Of a stretch of DNA of 64,000 bases, positions 25,786 to 33,992 are shown piece by piece. Under the pieces are notes generated by a model that ran no database searches, was not told the origin of the DNA, and worked only from the letters and a program-made list of their open reading frames with translations. The stretch comes from Methylococcus sp. Mc7 (lineage in GTDB: Bacteria; Pseudomonadota; Gammaproteobacteria; Methylococcales; Methylococcaceae). The DNA is taken from assembly GCF_019285515.1 (NCBI RefSeq), contig NZ_CP079095.1, positions 2,450,501 through 2,514,500 of the forward strand, given 5' to 3'. Position numbers and translations under genes: made by a program. How positions within the stretch are numbered: position 1 is the first letter of the stretch; every line of letters begins with the position of its first letter.

Positions 25786-27629
25786 GTTCGGGCCTGGGCC
25801 GCCGCGCGCATGCGGAAGGCCTGGATGCGTTCATCGAAGCCGTCCAGCAACGCCATTTGGGCTTCGAGCCGCTGAAGCTGCGGGGCCGCCTCGCCCGAGG
25901 CCTGTGAGCGCTCCGCCGCGCCCCTGGCCAAGGCCTGCTCCAGTCCGTCCGCCACGTTCGCCAGGCGCTGCCGCAAGCTGGCCGACAGCTCCTCCCTCGC
26001 TTCTTCCAAGTGCCGCCGGAAGCCGCTGCGGATGCGTCCGGCCAGCATTTCCACCGCTTCGGCCAACTGGCGTCTGCGCCGCCGGACGATGCCGTGCCTG
26101 GCCCAGCGTTCGGCCAGGGCCTTGAACTTCCGGAAGCGCGGTGCGACCAGATCCGGCGCCCGTTTCAGCGCCTGTTCGGCGAGCAGCTCCAGCCCCACGG
26201 GTTCGTCGGCAGTACGGAAGCCGCTGGGCGATCTCTCTGGCCAGATTGGCTCCGGATCGGCGGTCGGCGCGGAAAGCTGGAAAAGACCGCCGGCGAAGCG
26301 CTGGAGGTCGGCGATCGTTTCGTCGATGCCCCGATTGAATTCTTCGGCGATTTCCGCGACCGCCGCGCCGCCTTGCCGTTCCAGCGCATCCCGCCAGTCG
26401 GAGAACGCCTCCGCGACTTCCTCCCGGATGAAAGTTTCCAGGCGCTCGTCGAAATCCTTCGGGGTCCGATGGTCCTGATCGAGGACCAGTCCGTCGAATC
26501 TCCGGCCTAGGCGTGAACTCAGCTCCTCGAGCCGGCGCTCGGGATCGCCCGCGAAAATCCCGTCGGCCAGCAGGCGGAACTCTTGCCGCAGACGCCCGTC
26601 GAGCCGCCGCAGTTCGCGCTCCGCCTGCGCCCGGCGGGCGGCAAACCGGGCGACCTTTTCGTCCAGCTCCGCTATCGGCAGGGTCAAGGAACGCCGTTCC
26701 AGCTCGGTTTCCATGCGTATCCGGCCGATCAGGCGCGCGAGGCCGGAAGCCGCGGCGTCGAGCAGCAGGGCGCCTTTTTCCTCCATCAGGAAGCGCTCGA
26801 GCGCCTCGGCGAAGACCGGGAGCCGGCTCGCCTCCAGGCGCGCGGGATCATCGGCGGCTTCCCCCCCCAGCGCCTCTGCAGCGGAGACCGGAAAAAGGCG
26901 GACATCCGCATCCACCGCCTCGGCCAGGGCGCGGCGGGAGAAGCGCTCGACCTCGGCGGTGTCGGCTTCCCGCAGGATGTCGATCTTGTTCAGCAGAAAA
27001 AAGATGCGGCCGGCGTAGTTCCGGACCTCGTGCAGGAATTCCAGTTCGGCCTCGCTCACGGGCTGGTCGGCGGACAGGACGAACAGAGCCGCATCGCACT
27101 GCGGCAGCCGGGCATAGGCGGTGTCGGTGTTGTGGCGGAATACCGAGCCGACGCCGGGGGTATCCACGATGCGCACGCCGTTCCTCAGCAGGGGCGAGGG
27201 CGTCCGGATCAGCACCTCCCTCACGCCCTTCCCGTTGCCGGGATTGCCCGGTTCGGTGACGTAATCCGCGAGCGCCTCCGGGGGAATGTCGAAGGGGCCG
27301 CCGTCCAGCGGATGGACGGTGACCCGGTGCGTCTCGCCGTATGTGAGGATGGTCACCACCGAGGTCAGCGGCACCGCCGCCGTGGGCAGCAGGCTTTCAC
27401 CCAGCAGCGCGTTGATCAGGCTGGTCTTGCCGCGCTTGAACTGCCCGACCGTCAGGACGTCGAAATGGCCGGCCTGCAGCTTGTCGCGCAAGGCGAGGGC
27501 AGGGCGCAGAGCGCCGGGGAAGTTTTCCGCCAGCTCGTCGATCAGGCTCAGGAGTTCCGCTTTGAGGTCCGCATAGCCGTCCGCCGCGGGTGTGTCACCG
27601 GCCACGCCGGAACGGGGGATGGCGTTCAT
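25782..27629 (-). CDS. bacterial dynamin-like GTPase
   Basis: This 615-residue protein has an N-terminal GTPase domain: G1 GQFKRGKTSLINALLG, switch threonine in TAAVPLTSVVTIL, G3 DTPGVGS and G4 NKID. A long helical stalk rich in Glu, Arg and Leu follows to the C-terminus, as in dynamin-family membrane-remodelling proteins. The ATG at 27629 is chosen; the longer frame runs through the DUF4242 gene. Its start overlaps that gene's stop by 4 bp. A role in organising membranes would fit a methanotroph, but this is inference. Confidence 0.87.
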   Translation of the reverse strand: MNAIPRSGVAGDTPAADGYADLKAELLSLIDELAENFPGALRPALALRDKLQAGHFDVLTVGQFKRGKTSLINALLGESLLPTAAVPLTSVVTILTYGETHRVTVHPLDGGPFDIPPEALADYVTEPGNPGNGKGVREVLIRTPSPLLRNGVRIVDTPGVGSVFRHNTDTAYARLPQCDAALFVLSADQPVSEAELEFLHEVRNYAGRIFFLLNKIDILREADTAEVERFSRRALAEAVDADVRLFPVSAAEALGGEAADDPARLEASRLPVFAEALERFLMEEKGALLLDAAASGLARLIGRIRMETELERRSLTLPIAELDEKVARFAARRAQAERELRRLDGRLRQEFRLLADGIFAGDPERRLEELSSRLGRRFDGLVLDQDHRTPKDFDERLETFIREEVAEAFSDWRDALERQGGAAVAEIAEEFNRGIDETIADLQRFAGGLFQLSAPTADPEPIWPERSPSGFRTADEPVGLELLAEQALKRAPDLVAPRFRKFKALAERWARHGIVRRRRRQLAEAVEMLAGRIRSGFRRHLEEAREELSASLRQRLANVADGLEQALARGAAERSQASGEAAPQLQRLEAQMALLDGFDERIQAFRMRAAAQART

Positions 27630-27898
27630 TCCGCCGTGGTGGGATCGATGACGGTGCGGACTTCGTTGATCGCATCGGCGGGAAAGCCGCCTTCCAGCGC
27701 ATGCTGCATCAGCGTGGCGGCGTCCGGGGCGATGTAGATGCAATACACCTTGTCGTCGGTGACATAGCTGTGAAGCCATTGAACCTGCGGTCCCATGGCG
27801 TTGAGGATGGAACAGGACTTCCGGGAAATCCGCTGCAACTCATCGCGCGACAGGTTTCCGGCGCCGGGAATCGTACGCTCTATGACATATTTGGGCAT
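27626..27898 (-). CDS. DUF4242 small protein
   Basis: This 90-residue protein begins MPKYVIERTIPGAGNLSRDEL and matches the DUF4242 pattern (QVQWLHSYVTDDKVYCIYIAPD, then EVRTVIDPTTAE), a ferredoxin-like fold of unknown function. It is the first gene of a two-gene unit with the dynamin-like GTPase (ATGA overlap) and is divergent from the sMMO operon. Confidence 0.85.
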   Translation of the reverse strand: MPKYVIERTIPGAGNLSRDELQRISRKSCSILNAMGPQVQWLHSYVTDDKVYCIYIAPDAATLMQHALEGGFPADAINEVRTVIDPTTAE

Positions 27899-28076
27899 GG
27901 TTATTCGCCTGAAGGTTTTTTTGGTTTAGAGGATCGGCCTGTATCGTGCTTGTCGATCGAGGCGCATCGTGCGTTACCCGATTTTTCCATGAATCGCAAT
28001 TTCGTTGAATGCGGCGAAATGTCTCATGGCCTGGCATCGATGCATAGCCCTTCATTAGGACCGGGTGGAATCATTA

Positions 28077-28123
28077 TGTCCGATAACTGTCCGGAGATCG
28101 GACAGGTGTAGCGTTATCGGACA
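28077..28123 (+). promoter_or_regulatory. nested inverted repeat, probable MmoR activator site
   Basis: TGTCCGATAAC (28077-28087) is repeated inverted as GTTATCGGACA (28113-28123). Inside lie TGTCCG (28088-28093) and CGGACA (28099-28104). This gives four TGTCCG half-sites on one face of ~47 bp, about 90 bp upstream of the sigma-54 promoter. That is the usual position of an enhancer bound by an NtrC-type activator, here most likely MmoR. Confidence 0.75.
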
Positions 28124-28211
28124 CATCGTCCATTCAAGACGGATACGGTTGGGTATTCCTGTCATCGTCTCAAGGTATTGATATCCCTGTATCTCTGGCC
28201 TGAATGAAAAG

Positions 28212-28227
28212 TTGGCACGATCCCTGT
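28212..28227 (+). promoter_or_regulatory. sigma-54 promoter of the sMMO operon
   Basis: TTGGCACGATCCCTGT has the -24 GG and a -12 element with GT in place of GC, matching the TGGCAC-N5-TTGCA consensus at all but two key bases. It lies 100 bp before the mmoX ATG. sMMO operons are known to use sigma-54 and the activator MmoR when copper is low. Confidence 0.85.
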
Positions 28228-28327
28228 AATTGAGTTGTCACGACCTCGTCGGAGGTTGTATGTCCGGTGTCCACTGACGTCACCGGGCATTCGTCATTCA
28301 AAGAATGTGTTACGGAGGAAACAACCA

Positions 28328-29911
28328 ATGGCACTTAGCACCGCAACCAAGGCCGCGACGGACGCGCTGGCTGCCAATAGGGCACCCGCCAGCGTGAATG
28401 CACAGGAAGTGCACCGCTGGCTCCAGAGCTTCAACTGGGACTTCAAGAACAACCGGACCAAGTACGCCACCAAGTACAAGATGGCGAACGAGACCAAGGA
28501 ACAGTTCAAGCTGATCGCCAAGGAATATGCGCGCATGGAGGCCGTGAAGGACGAACGCCAGTTCGGCAGCCTGCAGGATGCGCTGACCCGTCTGAACGCC
28601 GGCCACCGCGTTCACCCGAAGTGGAACGAGACCATGAAAGTGGTTTCCAACTTCCTGGAAGTGGGCGAATACAACGCCATCGCCGCCAGCGGAATGCTGT
28701 GGGACTCCGCCCAGTCCGCGGAACAGAAGAACGGCTATCTGGCCCAGGTGCTGGACGAAATCCGCCACACCCACCAGTGCGCCTACGTCAACTACTACTT
28801 CGCCAAGAACGGTCAGGACCCGGCCGGCCACAACGACGCCCGCCGCACCCGCACCATCGGGCCGCTGTGGAAGGGCATGAAGCGCGTGTTCTCGGACGGC
28901 TTCATCTCCGGCGACGCGGTGGAATGCTCCATCAACCTGCAACTGGTGGGCGAAGCCTGCTTCACCAACCCGCTGATCGTCGCAGTGACCGAATGGGCCG
29001 CCGCCAACGGTGACGAAATCACCCCGACGGTGTTCCTGTCGATCGAGACCGACGAGCTGCGCCACATGGCCAACGGCTACCAGACCGTGGTCTCCATCGC
29101 CAACGATCCGGCTGCCGCCAAGTACCTCAACACGGACCTGAACAACGCGTTCTGGACCCAGCAGAAGTACTTCACGCCGGCGCTGGGCATGCTGTTCGAA
29201 TACGGCTCCAAGTTCAAGGTCGAGCCCTGGGTCAAGACCTGGAACCGCTGGGTGTACGAAGACTGGGGCGGCATCTGGATCGGCCGTCTGGGCAAGTACG
29301 GCGTGGAATCCCCCCGCAGCCTGAAGGACGCCAAGCAGGACGCTTACTGGGCGCACCACGACCTGTTCCTCCTGGCCTACGCGCTGTGGCCGACCGGCTT
29401 CTTCCGCCTGGCCCTGCCGGACCAGGAAGAAATGGCCTGGTTCGAGGCCAACTATCCGGGTTGGTACGACCATTACGGCAAGATCTACGAGGAATGGCGC
29501 GCCCGCGGCTGTGAGGATCCGTCTTCGGGCTTCATTCCGCTGATGTGGTTCATCGAAAACAACCACCCGATCTACATCGACCGGGTGTCGCAGGTGCCGT
29601 TCTGCCCGAACCTCGCCAAGGGCGCCAGCACCCTGCGCGTGCACGAGTACAACGGCCAGATGCACACCTTCAGCGACCAGTGGGGTGAACGCATGTGGCT
29701 GGCCGAGCCGGAGCGCTACGAGTGCCAGAACATCTTCGAACAGTACGAAGGCATGGAGCTGTCCGAAGTGATCGCCCAGCTGCACGGCCTGCGCAGCGAC
29801 GGCAAGACGCTGATCGCCCAGCCCCACGTCCGCGGCGACAAGCTGTGGACCCTGGACGACATCAAACGTCTGAACTGCGTCTTCAAGAACCCGGTGAAGG
29901 CATTCCAGTGA
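28328..29911 (+). CDS. mmoX: soluble methane monooxygenase hydroxylase, alpha subunit
   Basis: This 527-residue subunit carries the di-iron centre that oxidises methane to methanol. The ligands are all in place: Glu114, Glu144, His147, Glu209, Glu243 and His246, as are Cys151 and Thr213 in the pocket. GGAGGAAACAACC precedes the ATG at 28328. It is the first gene of the operon, read from the sigma-54 promoter at 28212. Length and sequence agree closely with M. capsulatus Bath, with scattered substitutions. Confidence 0.99.
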   Translation: MALSTATKAATDALAANRAPASVNAQEVHRWLQSFNWDFKNNRTKYATKYKMANETKEQFKLIAKEYARMEAVKDERQFGSLQDALTRLNAGHRVHPKWNETMKVVSNFLEVGEYNAIAASGMLWDSAQSAEQKNGYLAQVLDEIRHTHQCAYVNYYFAKNGQDPAGHNDARRTRTIGPLWKGMKRVFSDGFISGDAVECSINLQLVGEACFTNPLIVAVTEWAAANGDEITPTVFLSIETDELRHMANGYQTVVSIANDPAAAKYLNTDLNNAFWTQQKYFTPALGMLFEYGSKFKVEPWVKTWNRWVYEDWGGIWIGRLGKYGVESPRSLKDAKQDAYWAHHDLFLLAYALWPTGFFRLALPDQEEMAWFEANYPGWYDHYGKIYEEWRARGCEDPSSGFIPLMWFIENNHPIYIDRVSQVPFCPNLAKGASTLRVHEYNGQMHTFSDQWGERMWLAEPERYECQNIFEQYEGMELSEVIAQLHGLRSDGKTLIAQPHVRGDKLWTLDDIKRLNCVFKNPVKAFQ

Positions 29912-29989
29912 TCGCGCATCGGGCTCCGTCCCTGGGCGGAGTCCGGTCCCGCAATCACCCGATCAACATCAAACTAAAGGAACATTGAT

Positions 29990-31159
29990 ATGAGCATGTT
30001 AGGAGAAAGACGCCGCGGATTGACCGATCCGGAAATGGCGGCCGTCATCCTGAAGGCGCTTCCCGAAGCTCCGCTGGACAGCAACAACAAGATGGGCTAT
30101 TTCGTCACGCCGCGCTGGAAGCGCCTGACGGAATACGAAGCCCTGACCGTGTACGCGCAGCCCAACGCCGACTGGATCTCCGGCGGCCTGGACTGGGGCG
30201 ACTGGACCCAGAAGTTCCATGGCGGCCGTCCGTCCTGGGGCAACGAGACCACGGAGCTGCGGACGGTCGACTGGTACAAGCACCGCGACCCGCTGCGCCG
30301 CTGGCACGCGCCCTACGTCAAGGACAAGGCCGAGGAATGGCGCTACACCGACCGCTTCCTGCAGGGCTATTCCGCCGACGGCCAGATCCGGTCGATGGAC
30401 CCGACCTGGCGGGACGAGTTCATCAACAAGTACTGGGGCGCATTCCTGTTCAACGAATACGGATTGTTCAACGCCCATTCGCAGGCTTCCCGCGAGGCGC
30501 TGTCGGACGTGACCCGAGTCAGCATCACTTTCTGGGGTTTCGACAAGATCGACCTGGCCCAGATGATCCAGTTGGAGCGCGGGTTCCTGGCCAAGATCGT
30601 GCCCGGATTCGACGAATCCACCGCGGTGCCGAAGGCCGAGTGGACCACGGGCGGCGTCTACAAGGGCGCTCGCCTGGCGGTGGAGGCGCTGTGGCAGGAG
30701 GTGTTCGACTGGAACGAGAGCGCCTTCTCGGTCCATGCCGTCTACGACTCGCTGTTCGGCCAGTTCGTCCGCCGCGAGTTCTTCCAGCGGCTGGCGCCTC
30801 GATTCGGCGACAACCTGACGCCGTTCTTCATCAACCAGGCCCAGACCTACTTCCAGATCACCAAGGTGGGGGTGCAGGACCTGTACTACACCACCCTGGG
30901 CGACGATCCGGAATTCGGCGACTACAACCGTACGGTGATGCGCAACTGGACCGGAAAGTGGCTGGAGCCCACCATCGGGGCACTGCGCGACTTCATGGGG
31001 TTGTTCGCGAAACTGCCGGCCGGCGCCACCGACAAGGATGAAATCACCGCTTCCCTGTACCGGGTCGTCGACGACTGGATCGAGGACTACGCCAGCAGGA
31101 TCGACTTCAAGGCGGACCGCGACCAGATCGTCAACGCGGTTTTGGCAGGACTGAAATAG
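29990..31159 (+). CDS. mmoY: soluble methane monooxygenase hydroxylase, beta subunit
   Basis: This 389-residue subunit begins MSMLGERRRGLTDPEMAAVILKALPEAPL. It has a ferritin-like fold without a metal site and forms the (alpha-beta-gamma)2 hydroxylase with MmoX and MmoZ. TAAAGGAACATTGAT precedes the ATG. It lies 78 bp after mmoX and 11 bp before mmoB, in the standard order. Confidence 0.98.
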   Translation: MSMLGERRRGLTDPEMAAVILKALPEAPLDSNNKMGYFVTPRWKRLTEYEALTVYAQPNADWISGGLDWGDWTQKFHGGRPSWGNETTELRTVDWYKHRDPLRRWHAPYVKDKAEEWRYTDRFLQGYSADGQIRSMDPTWRDEFINKYWGAFLFNEYGLFNAHSQASREALSDVTRVSITFWGFDKIDLAQMIQLERGFLAKIVPGFDESTAVPKAEWTTGGVYKGARLAVEALWQEVFDWNESAFSVHAVYDSLFGQFVRREFFQRLAPRFGDNLTPFFINQAQTYFQITKVGVQDLYYTTLGDDPEFGDYNRTVMRNWTGKWLEPTIGALRDFMGLFAKLPAGATDKDEITASLYRVVDDWIEDYASRIDFKADRDQIVNAVLAGLK

Positions 31160-31170
31160 GAAATATCACG

Positions 31171-31596
31171 ATGAGCGTAAGCAGCAACGCATATGACGCC
31201 GGCATCATGGGTTTGAAAGGCAAGGATTTTGCCGATCAGTTCTTTGCCGACGAAAACCAGGTGGTCCACGAGAGCGACACGGTCGTTCTGGTCCTCAAGA
31301 AATCGGACGAGATCAACACCTTCATCGAGGAGATTCTTCTGACGGACTACAAGAAGAACGTCAATCCGACGGTGAACGTGGAAGACCGGGCCGGCTACTG
31401 GTGGATCAAGGCCAACGGCAAGATCGAGGTGGACTGCGACGAGCTGACCGAGCTTTTGGGCCGCTCTTACAACGTCTATGACTTCCTGGTCGACGTTTCC
31501 TCCACCATCGGCCGGGCCTACACCCTCGGCAACAAGTTCACCATCACCAGTGAACTGATGGGCCTGGACCGGAAGCTCGAAGACTATCACGAATAA
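31171..31596 (+). CDS. mmoB: soluble methane monooxygenase regulatory protein B
   Basis: This 141-residue coupling protein ([20 protein letters not shown]) docks on the hydroxylase near the di-iron site and controls oxygen and methane access. The flexible N-terminal tail needed for activity is present. It sits between mmoY and mmoZ with ~10-bp spacers, the normal place. Confidence 0.98.
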   Translation: MSVSSNAYDAGIMGLKGKDFADQFFADENQVVHESDTVVLVLKKSDEINTFIEEILLTDYKKNVNPTVNVEDRAGYWWIKANGKIEVDCDELTELLGRSYNVYDFLVDVSSTIGRAYTLGNKFTITSELMGLDRKLEDYHE

Positions 31597-31606
31597 GGAG
31601 ATCGAC

Positions 31607-32110
31607 ATGGGCATACACAGCAACGACACCCGCGACGCCTGGGTGAACAGGATCGCGCAGCTCAACACCCTGGAGAAGGCGGCAGAGATGCTGAAGCAGT
31701 TCCGGATCGACCACAGCACGCCGTTCCGCAACAGCTACGAGCTGGACAACGACTACCTGTGGATCGAGGCCAAGCTCGAGGAGAAGGTCGCCGTCCTCAA
31801 GGCACACGCCTTCAGCGAGGCGGACTTCCGCCACAAGACCGCTTTCGGCGAGGACGCCAAGGCCGTTCTGGACGGCACCGTCAAGAAGATGCACGCGGCC
31901 AAGGACAAGTGGGAAGCGGAGAAGATCCACATCGGTTTCCGCCAGGCCTACAAGCCGCCGATCATGCCGGTCAATTACTTCCTGGACGGCGAACGCCAAC
32001 TGGGAACCCGGCTGATGGAGCTGCGCAACCTCAACTACTACGACACGCCGCTGGAAGATCTGCGCAAGCAGCGCGGCGTGCGGGTGGTGCATCTGCAGGC
32101 GCCGCACTGA
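31607..32110 (+). CDS. mmoZ: soluble methane monooxygenase hydroxylase, gamma subunit
   Basis: This 167-residue subunit ([19 protein letters not shown]) completes the hydroxylase. From memory it differs from the Bath protein at several positions (for example NRIAQL against NKIAQL) and lacks a few N-terminal residues. AAGGAGATCGAC precedes the ATG. Two strong hairpins follow the stop before mmoD. Confidence 0.98.
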   Translation: MGIHSNDTRDAWVNRIAQLNTLEKAAEMLKQFRIDHSTPFRNSYELDNDYLWIEAKLEEKVAVLKAHAFSEADFRHKTAFGEDAKAVLDGTVKKMHAAKDKWEAEKIHIGFRQAYKPPIMPVNYFLDGERQLGTRLMELRNLNYYDTPLEDLRKQRGVRVVHLQAPH

Positions 32111-32123
32111 CGGGAGGAAGTCT

Positions 32124-32161
32124 CCGGCTGGACTTACGGCAATGCCGCAAAGTCCAGCCGG
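32124..32161 (+). other. hairpin between mmoZ and mmoD
   Basis: CCGGCTGGACTT (32124-32135) pairs perfectly with AAGTCCAGCCGG (32150-32161), and the loop can form a further CGGC/GCCG stem. It has no T-run, so it is more likely an mRNA stability or processing element protecting the mmoXYBZ message. Confidence 0.8.
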
Positions 32162-32172
32162 GCAGGGATGCC

Positions 32173-32216
32173 GCTCCGGGCCGGCCAGCCGGTCCGGCCC
32201 GGAGCTTTTGGTTTTT
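32173..32216 (+). terminator. intrinsic terminator inside the sMMO operon, between mmoZ and mmoD
   Basis: GCTCCGGGCCGG pairs with CCGGCCCGGAGC, followed by TTTTGGTTTTT. It lies 55 bp before the mmoD ATG. It would stop many transcripts after the hydroxylase and MmoB genes, so that mmoD, mmoC and mmoG are made in smaller amounts. Confidence 0.85.
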
Positions 32217-32270
32217 CAAGGAGCGCGCCGGTGCGCCGCGCGCTCCTCCATCTATCGTAAGGAAATCACC

Positions 32271-32582
32271 ATGGTCGAATCGGCATTTCAGCCATTTTCG
32301 GGCGATGCAGACGAATGGTTCGAGGAACCAGGGCTCCAGGCCGGTTTCTTCCCTTCCGCGGACTGGCATCTGATCAAGCGCGACGGCACCTATGCGGCCT
32401 ACGCCAAGGATCTCGATTTCATGTGGCGGTGGGTCATCGTTCGGGAGGAAAGGGTCGTGCAGGAAGGTTGCTCCATCAGCCTGGAATCGTCGATCCGCGC
32501 GGTGACGCACGTACTGAATTATTTTGGCATGACCGAACAACGCGCTCCGGGCGAGGGCCGGACCGGCGGGGTTCAACATTGA
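32271..32582 (+). CDS. mmoD: MmoD protein of the sMMO operon
   Basis: This 103-residue protein (MVESAFQPFSGDADEWFEEPG) is the MmoD/OrfY family, found in all sMMO operons. It binds the hydroxylase and has been proposed to help assemble the di-iron centre or to take part in the copper switch. AAGGAAATCACC precedes the ATG at 32271; a longer frame from 32142 would cross the terminator and is not used. It is the first gene after the terminator. Confidence 0.95.
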   Translation: MVESAFQPFSGDADEWFEEPGLQAGFFPSADWHLIKRDGTYAAYAKDLDFMWRWVIVREERVVQEGCSISLESSIRAVTHVLNYFGMTEQRAPGEGRTGGVQH

Positions 32583-32594
32583 ACAGGTAAGTTT

Positions 32595-33641
32595 ATGCAG
32601 AGAGTTCACACTATCACGGCGGTCACGGAGGATGGCGAATCGCTCCGCTTCGAATGCCGTTCGGACGAGGACGTCATCACCGCCGCCCTGCGCCAGGATA
32701 TCTTCCTGATGTCGTCCTGCCGGGAAGGCGGCTGTGCGACCTGTAAGGCCTTGTGCACGGAAGGGGACTACGACCTCAAGGGCTGCAGCGTTCAGGCCCT
32801 GCCCCCGGAAGAGGAAGAGGACGGGCTGGTCCTGCTGTGCCGGACCTACCCGAAGACCGATCTGGAAGTCGAGCTGCCCTACACCCATTGCCGGATCAGC
32901 TACGGCGAGGTCGGTAGCTTCGAGGCAGAGGTCGTCGGGCTCAACTGGGTGTCGACCAACACGGTTCAGTTCCTGTTGCAGAAGCGGCCGGACGAGTGCG
33001 GCAACCGGGGGGTGAAATTCGAGCCCGGCCAGTTCATGGAGCTGACCATTCCCGGCACCGACGTTTCCCGCGCCTATTCGCCGGCGAACATTCCGAACCC
33101 GGAAGGCCGCTTGGAGTTCCTGATCCGCGTGCTGCCGGAGGGGCGGTTTTCGGACTACCTGCGCAACGATGCGCGCGTCGGCCAGGTGCTTTCCGTCAAG
33201 GGGCCGCTGGGCGTGTTCGGACTGAAAGAGCATGGCATGGCGCCGCGCTATTTCGTGGCCGGGGGAACGGGGCTGGCGCCCGTGGTGTCGATGGTCCGGC
33301 AAATGAGGGAGTGGACCGCGCCTAACGAGACCCGCATCTATTTCGGCGTGAACACCGAGCCGGAATTGTTCTACATCGACGAGTTGAAGTCCCTGGAACG
33401 ATCCATGCGCAACCTCACCGTGAAGGCTTGTGTCTGGAAGCCGGGCGCGGACTGGGAAGGCGAGCAGGGCTCGCCCATCGATCTGCTGCGGGAAGACCTG
33501 GAGGCCAGCGCCGTCCGGCCGGACATCTACCTGTGCGGCCCGCCGGGCATGATCGATGCCGCCTGCGAGGTGGCGCGCAGCCACGGCATTCCCGGCGAAC
33601 AGGTCTTCTTCGAAAAGTTCCTGCCGTCCGGTACGGCCTGA
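32595..33641 (+). CDS. mmoC: soluble methane monooxygenase reductase
   Basis: This 348-residue reductase passes electrons from NADH to the hydroxylase. The [2Fe-2S] ligands are Cys42, Cys47, Cys50 and Cys82. The FAD motif RAYSPANIP and the NAD-binding [14 protein letters not shown] and [10 protein letters not shown] motifs complete the ferredoxin-NADP reductase module. It begins 12 bp after mmoD. Confidence 0.98.
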   Translation: MQRVHTITAVTEDGESLRFECRSDEDVITAALRQDIFLMSSCREGGCATCKALCTEGDYDLKGCSVQALPPEEEEDGLVLLCRTYPKTDLEVELPYTHCRISYGEVGSFEAEVVGLNWVSTNTVQFLLQKRPDECGNRGVKFEPGQFMELTIPGTDVSRAYSPANIPNPEGRLEFLIRVLPEGRFSDYLRNDARVGQVLSVKGPLGVFGLKEHGMAPRYFVAGGTGLAPVVSMVRQMREWTAPNETRIYFGVNTEPELFYIDELKSLERSMRNLTVKACVWKPGADWEGEQGSPIDLLREDLEASAVRPDIYLCGPPGMIDAACEVARSHGIPGEQVFFEKFLPSGTA

Positions 33642-33655
33642 ACCGGGGAAGCGCC

Positions 33656-33976
33656 GTGAGCACCGAGCAGTTCCCGCCCCAATTCCTGCGCGAAATGATC
33701 GAGCAACTGGATGCCAGCATCCAGGATCTCGTGCGCAAGGAAAAGGGGCTCGCGGCCTCCCTGGGCACGGGCAGGGTCGCCGAACTCAAGGAGTACTGGG
33801 ACCACGTCCTCACTCCCGAGGAAGAATGGGAGCTCAAGCGGACCATGGACTTCCGCGACCGCGAACTGGTGTGGATCTGGTCCCGCCTCAAGCGTGCCCG
33901 CACCAGCCGCGCCAACGCCGGGGAAGCCTACATGCGCCACCTGTCACCCGCGGCGCGCAAAAACAATCAATCCTGA
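33656..33976 (+). CDS. small conserved protein between mmoC and mmoG
   Basis: The 106-residue protein starts with GTG at 33656 (GGGGAAG upstream). It is charged and helical, with a predicted coiled coil at EQFPPQFLREMIEQLDASI and QDLVRKEKGLAASL, then LTPEEEWELKRTMDFRDRELVW. I recognise no domain. It sits 14 bp after mmoC and 16 bp before mmoG, so it is part of the operon and may act with the chaperonin or the hydroxylase. The longer in-frame extension into mmoC is rejected. Confidence 0.8.
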   Translation: MSTEQFPPQFLREMIEQLDASIQDLVRKEKGLAASLGTGRVAELKEYWDHVLTPEEEWELKRTMDFRDRELVWIWSRLKRARTSRANAGEAYMRHLSPAARKNNQS

Positions 33977-33992
33977 CTGGAGTCGACTCAAC

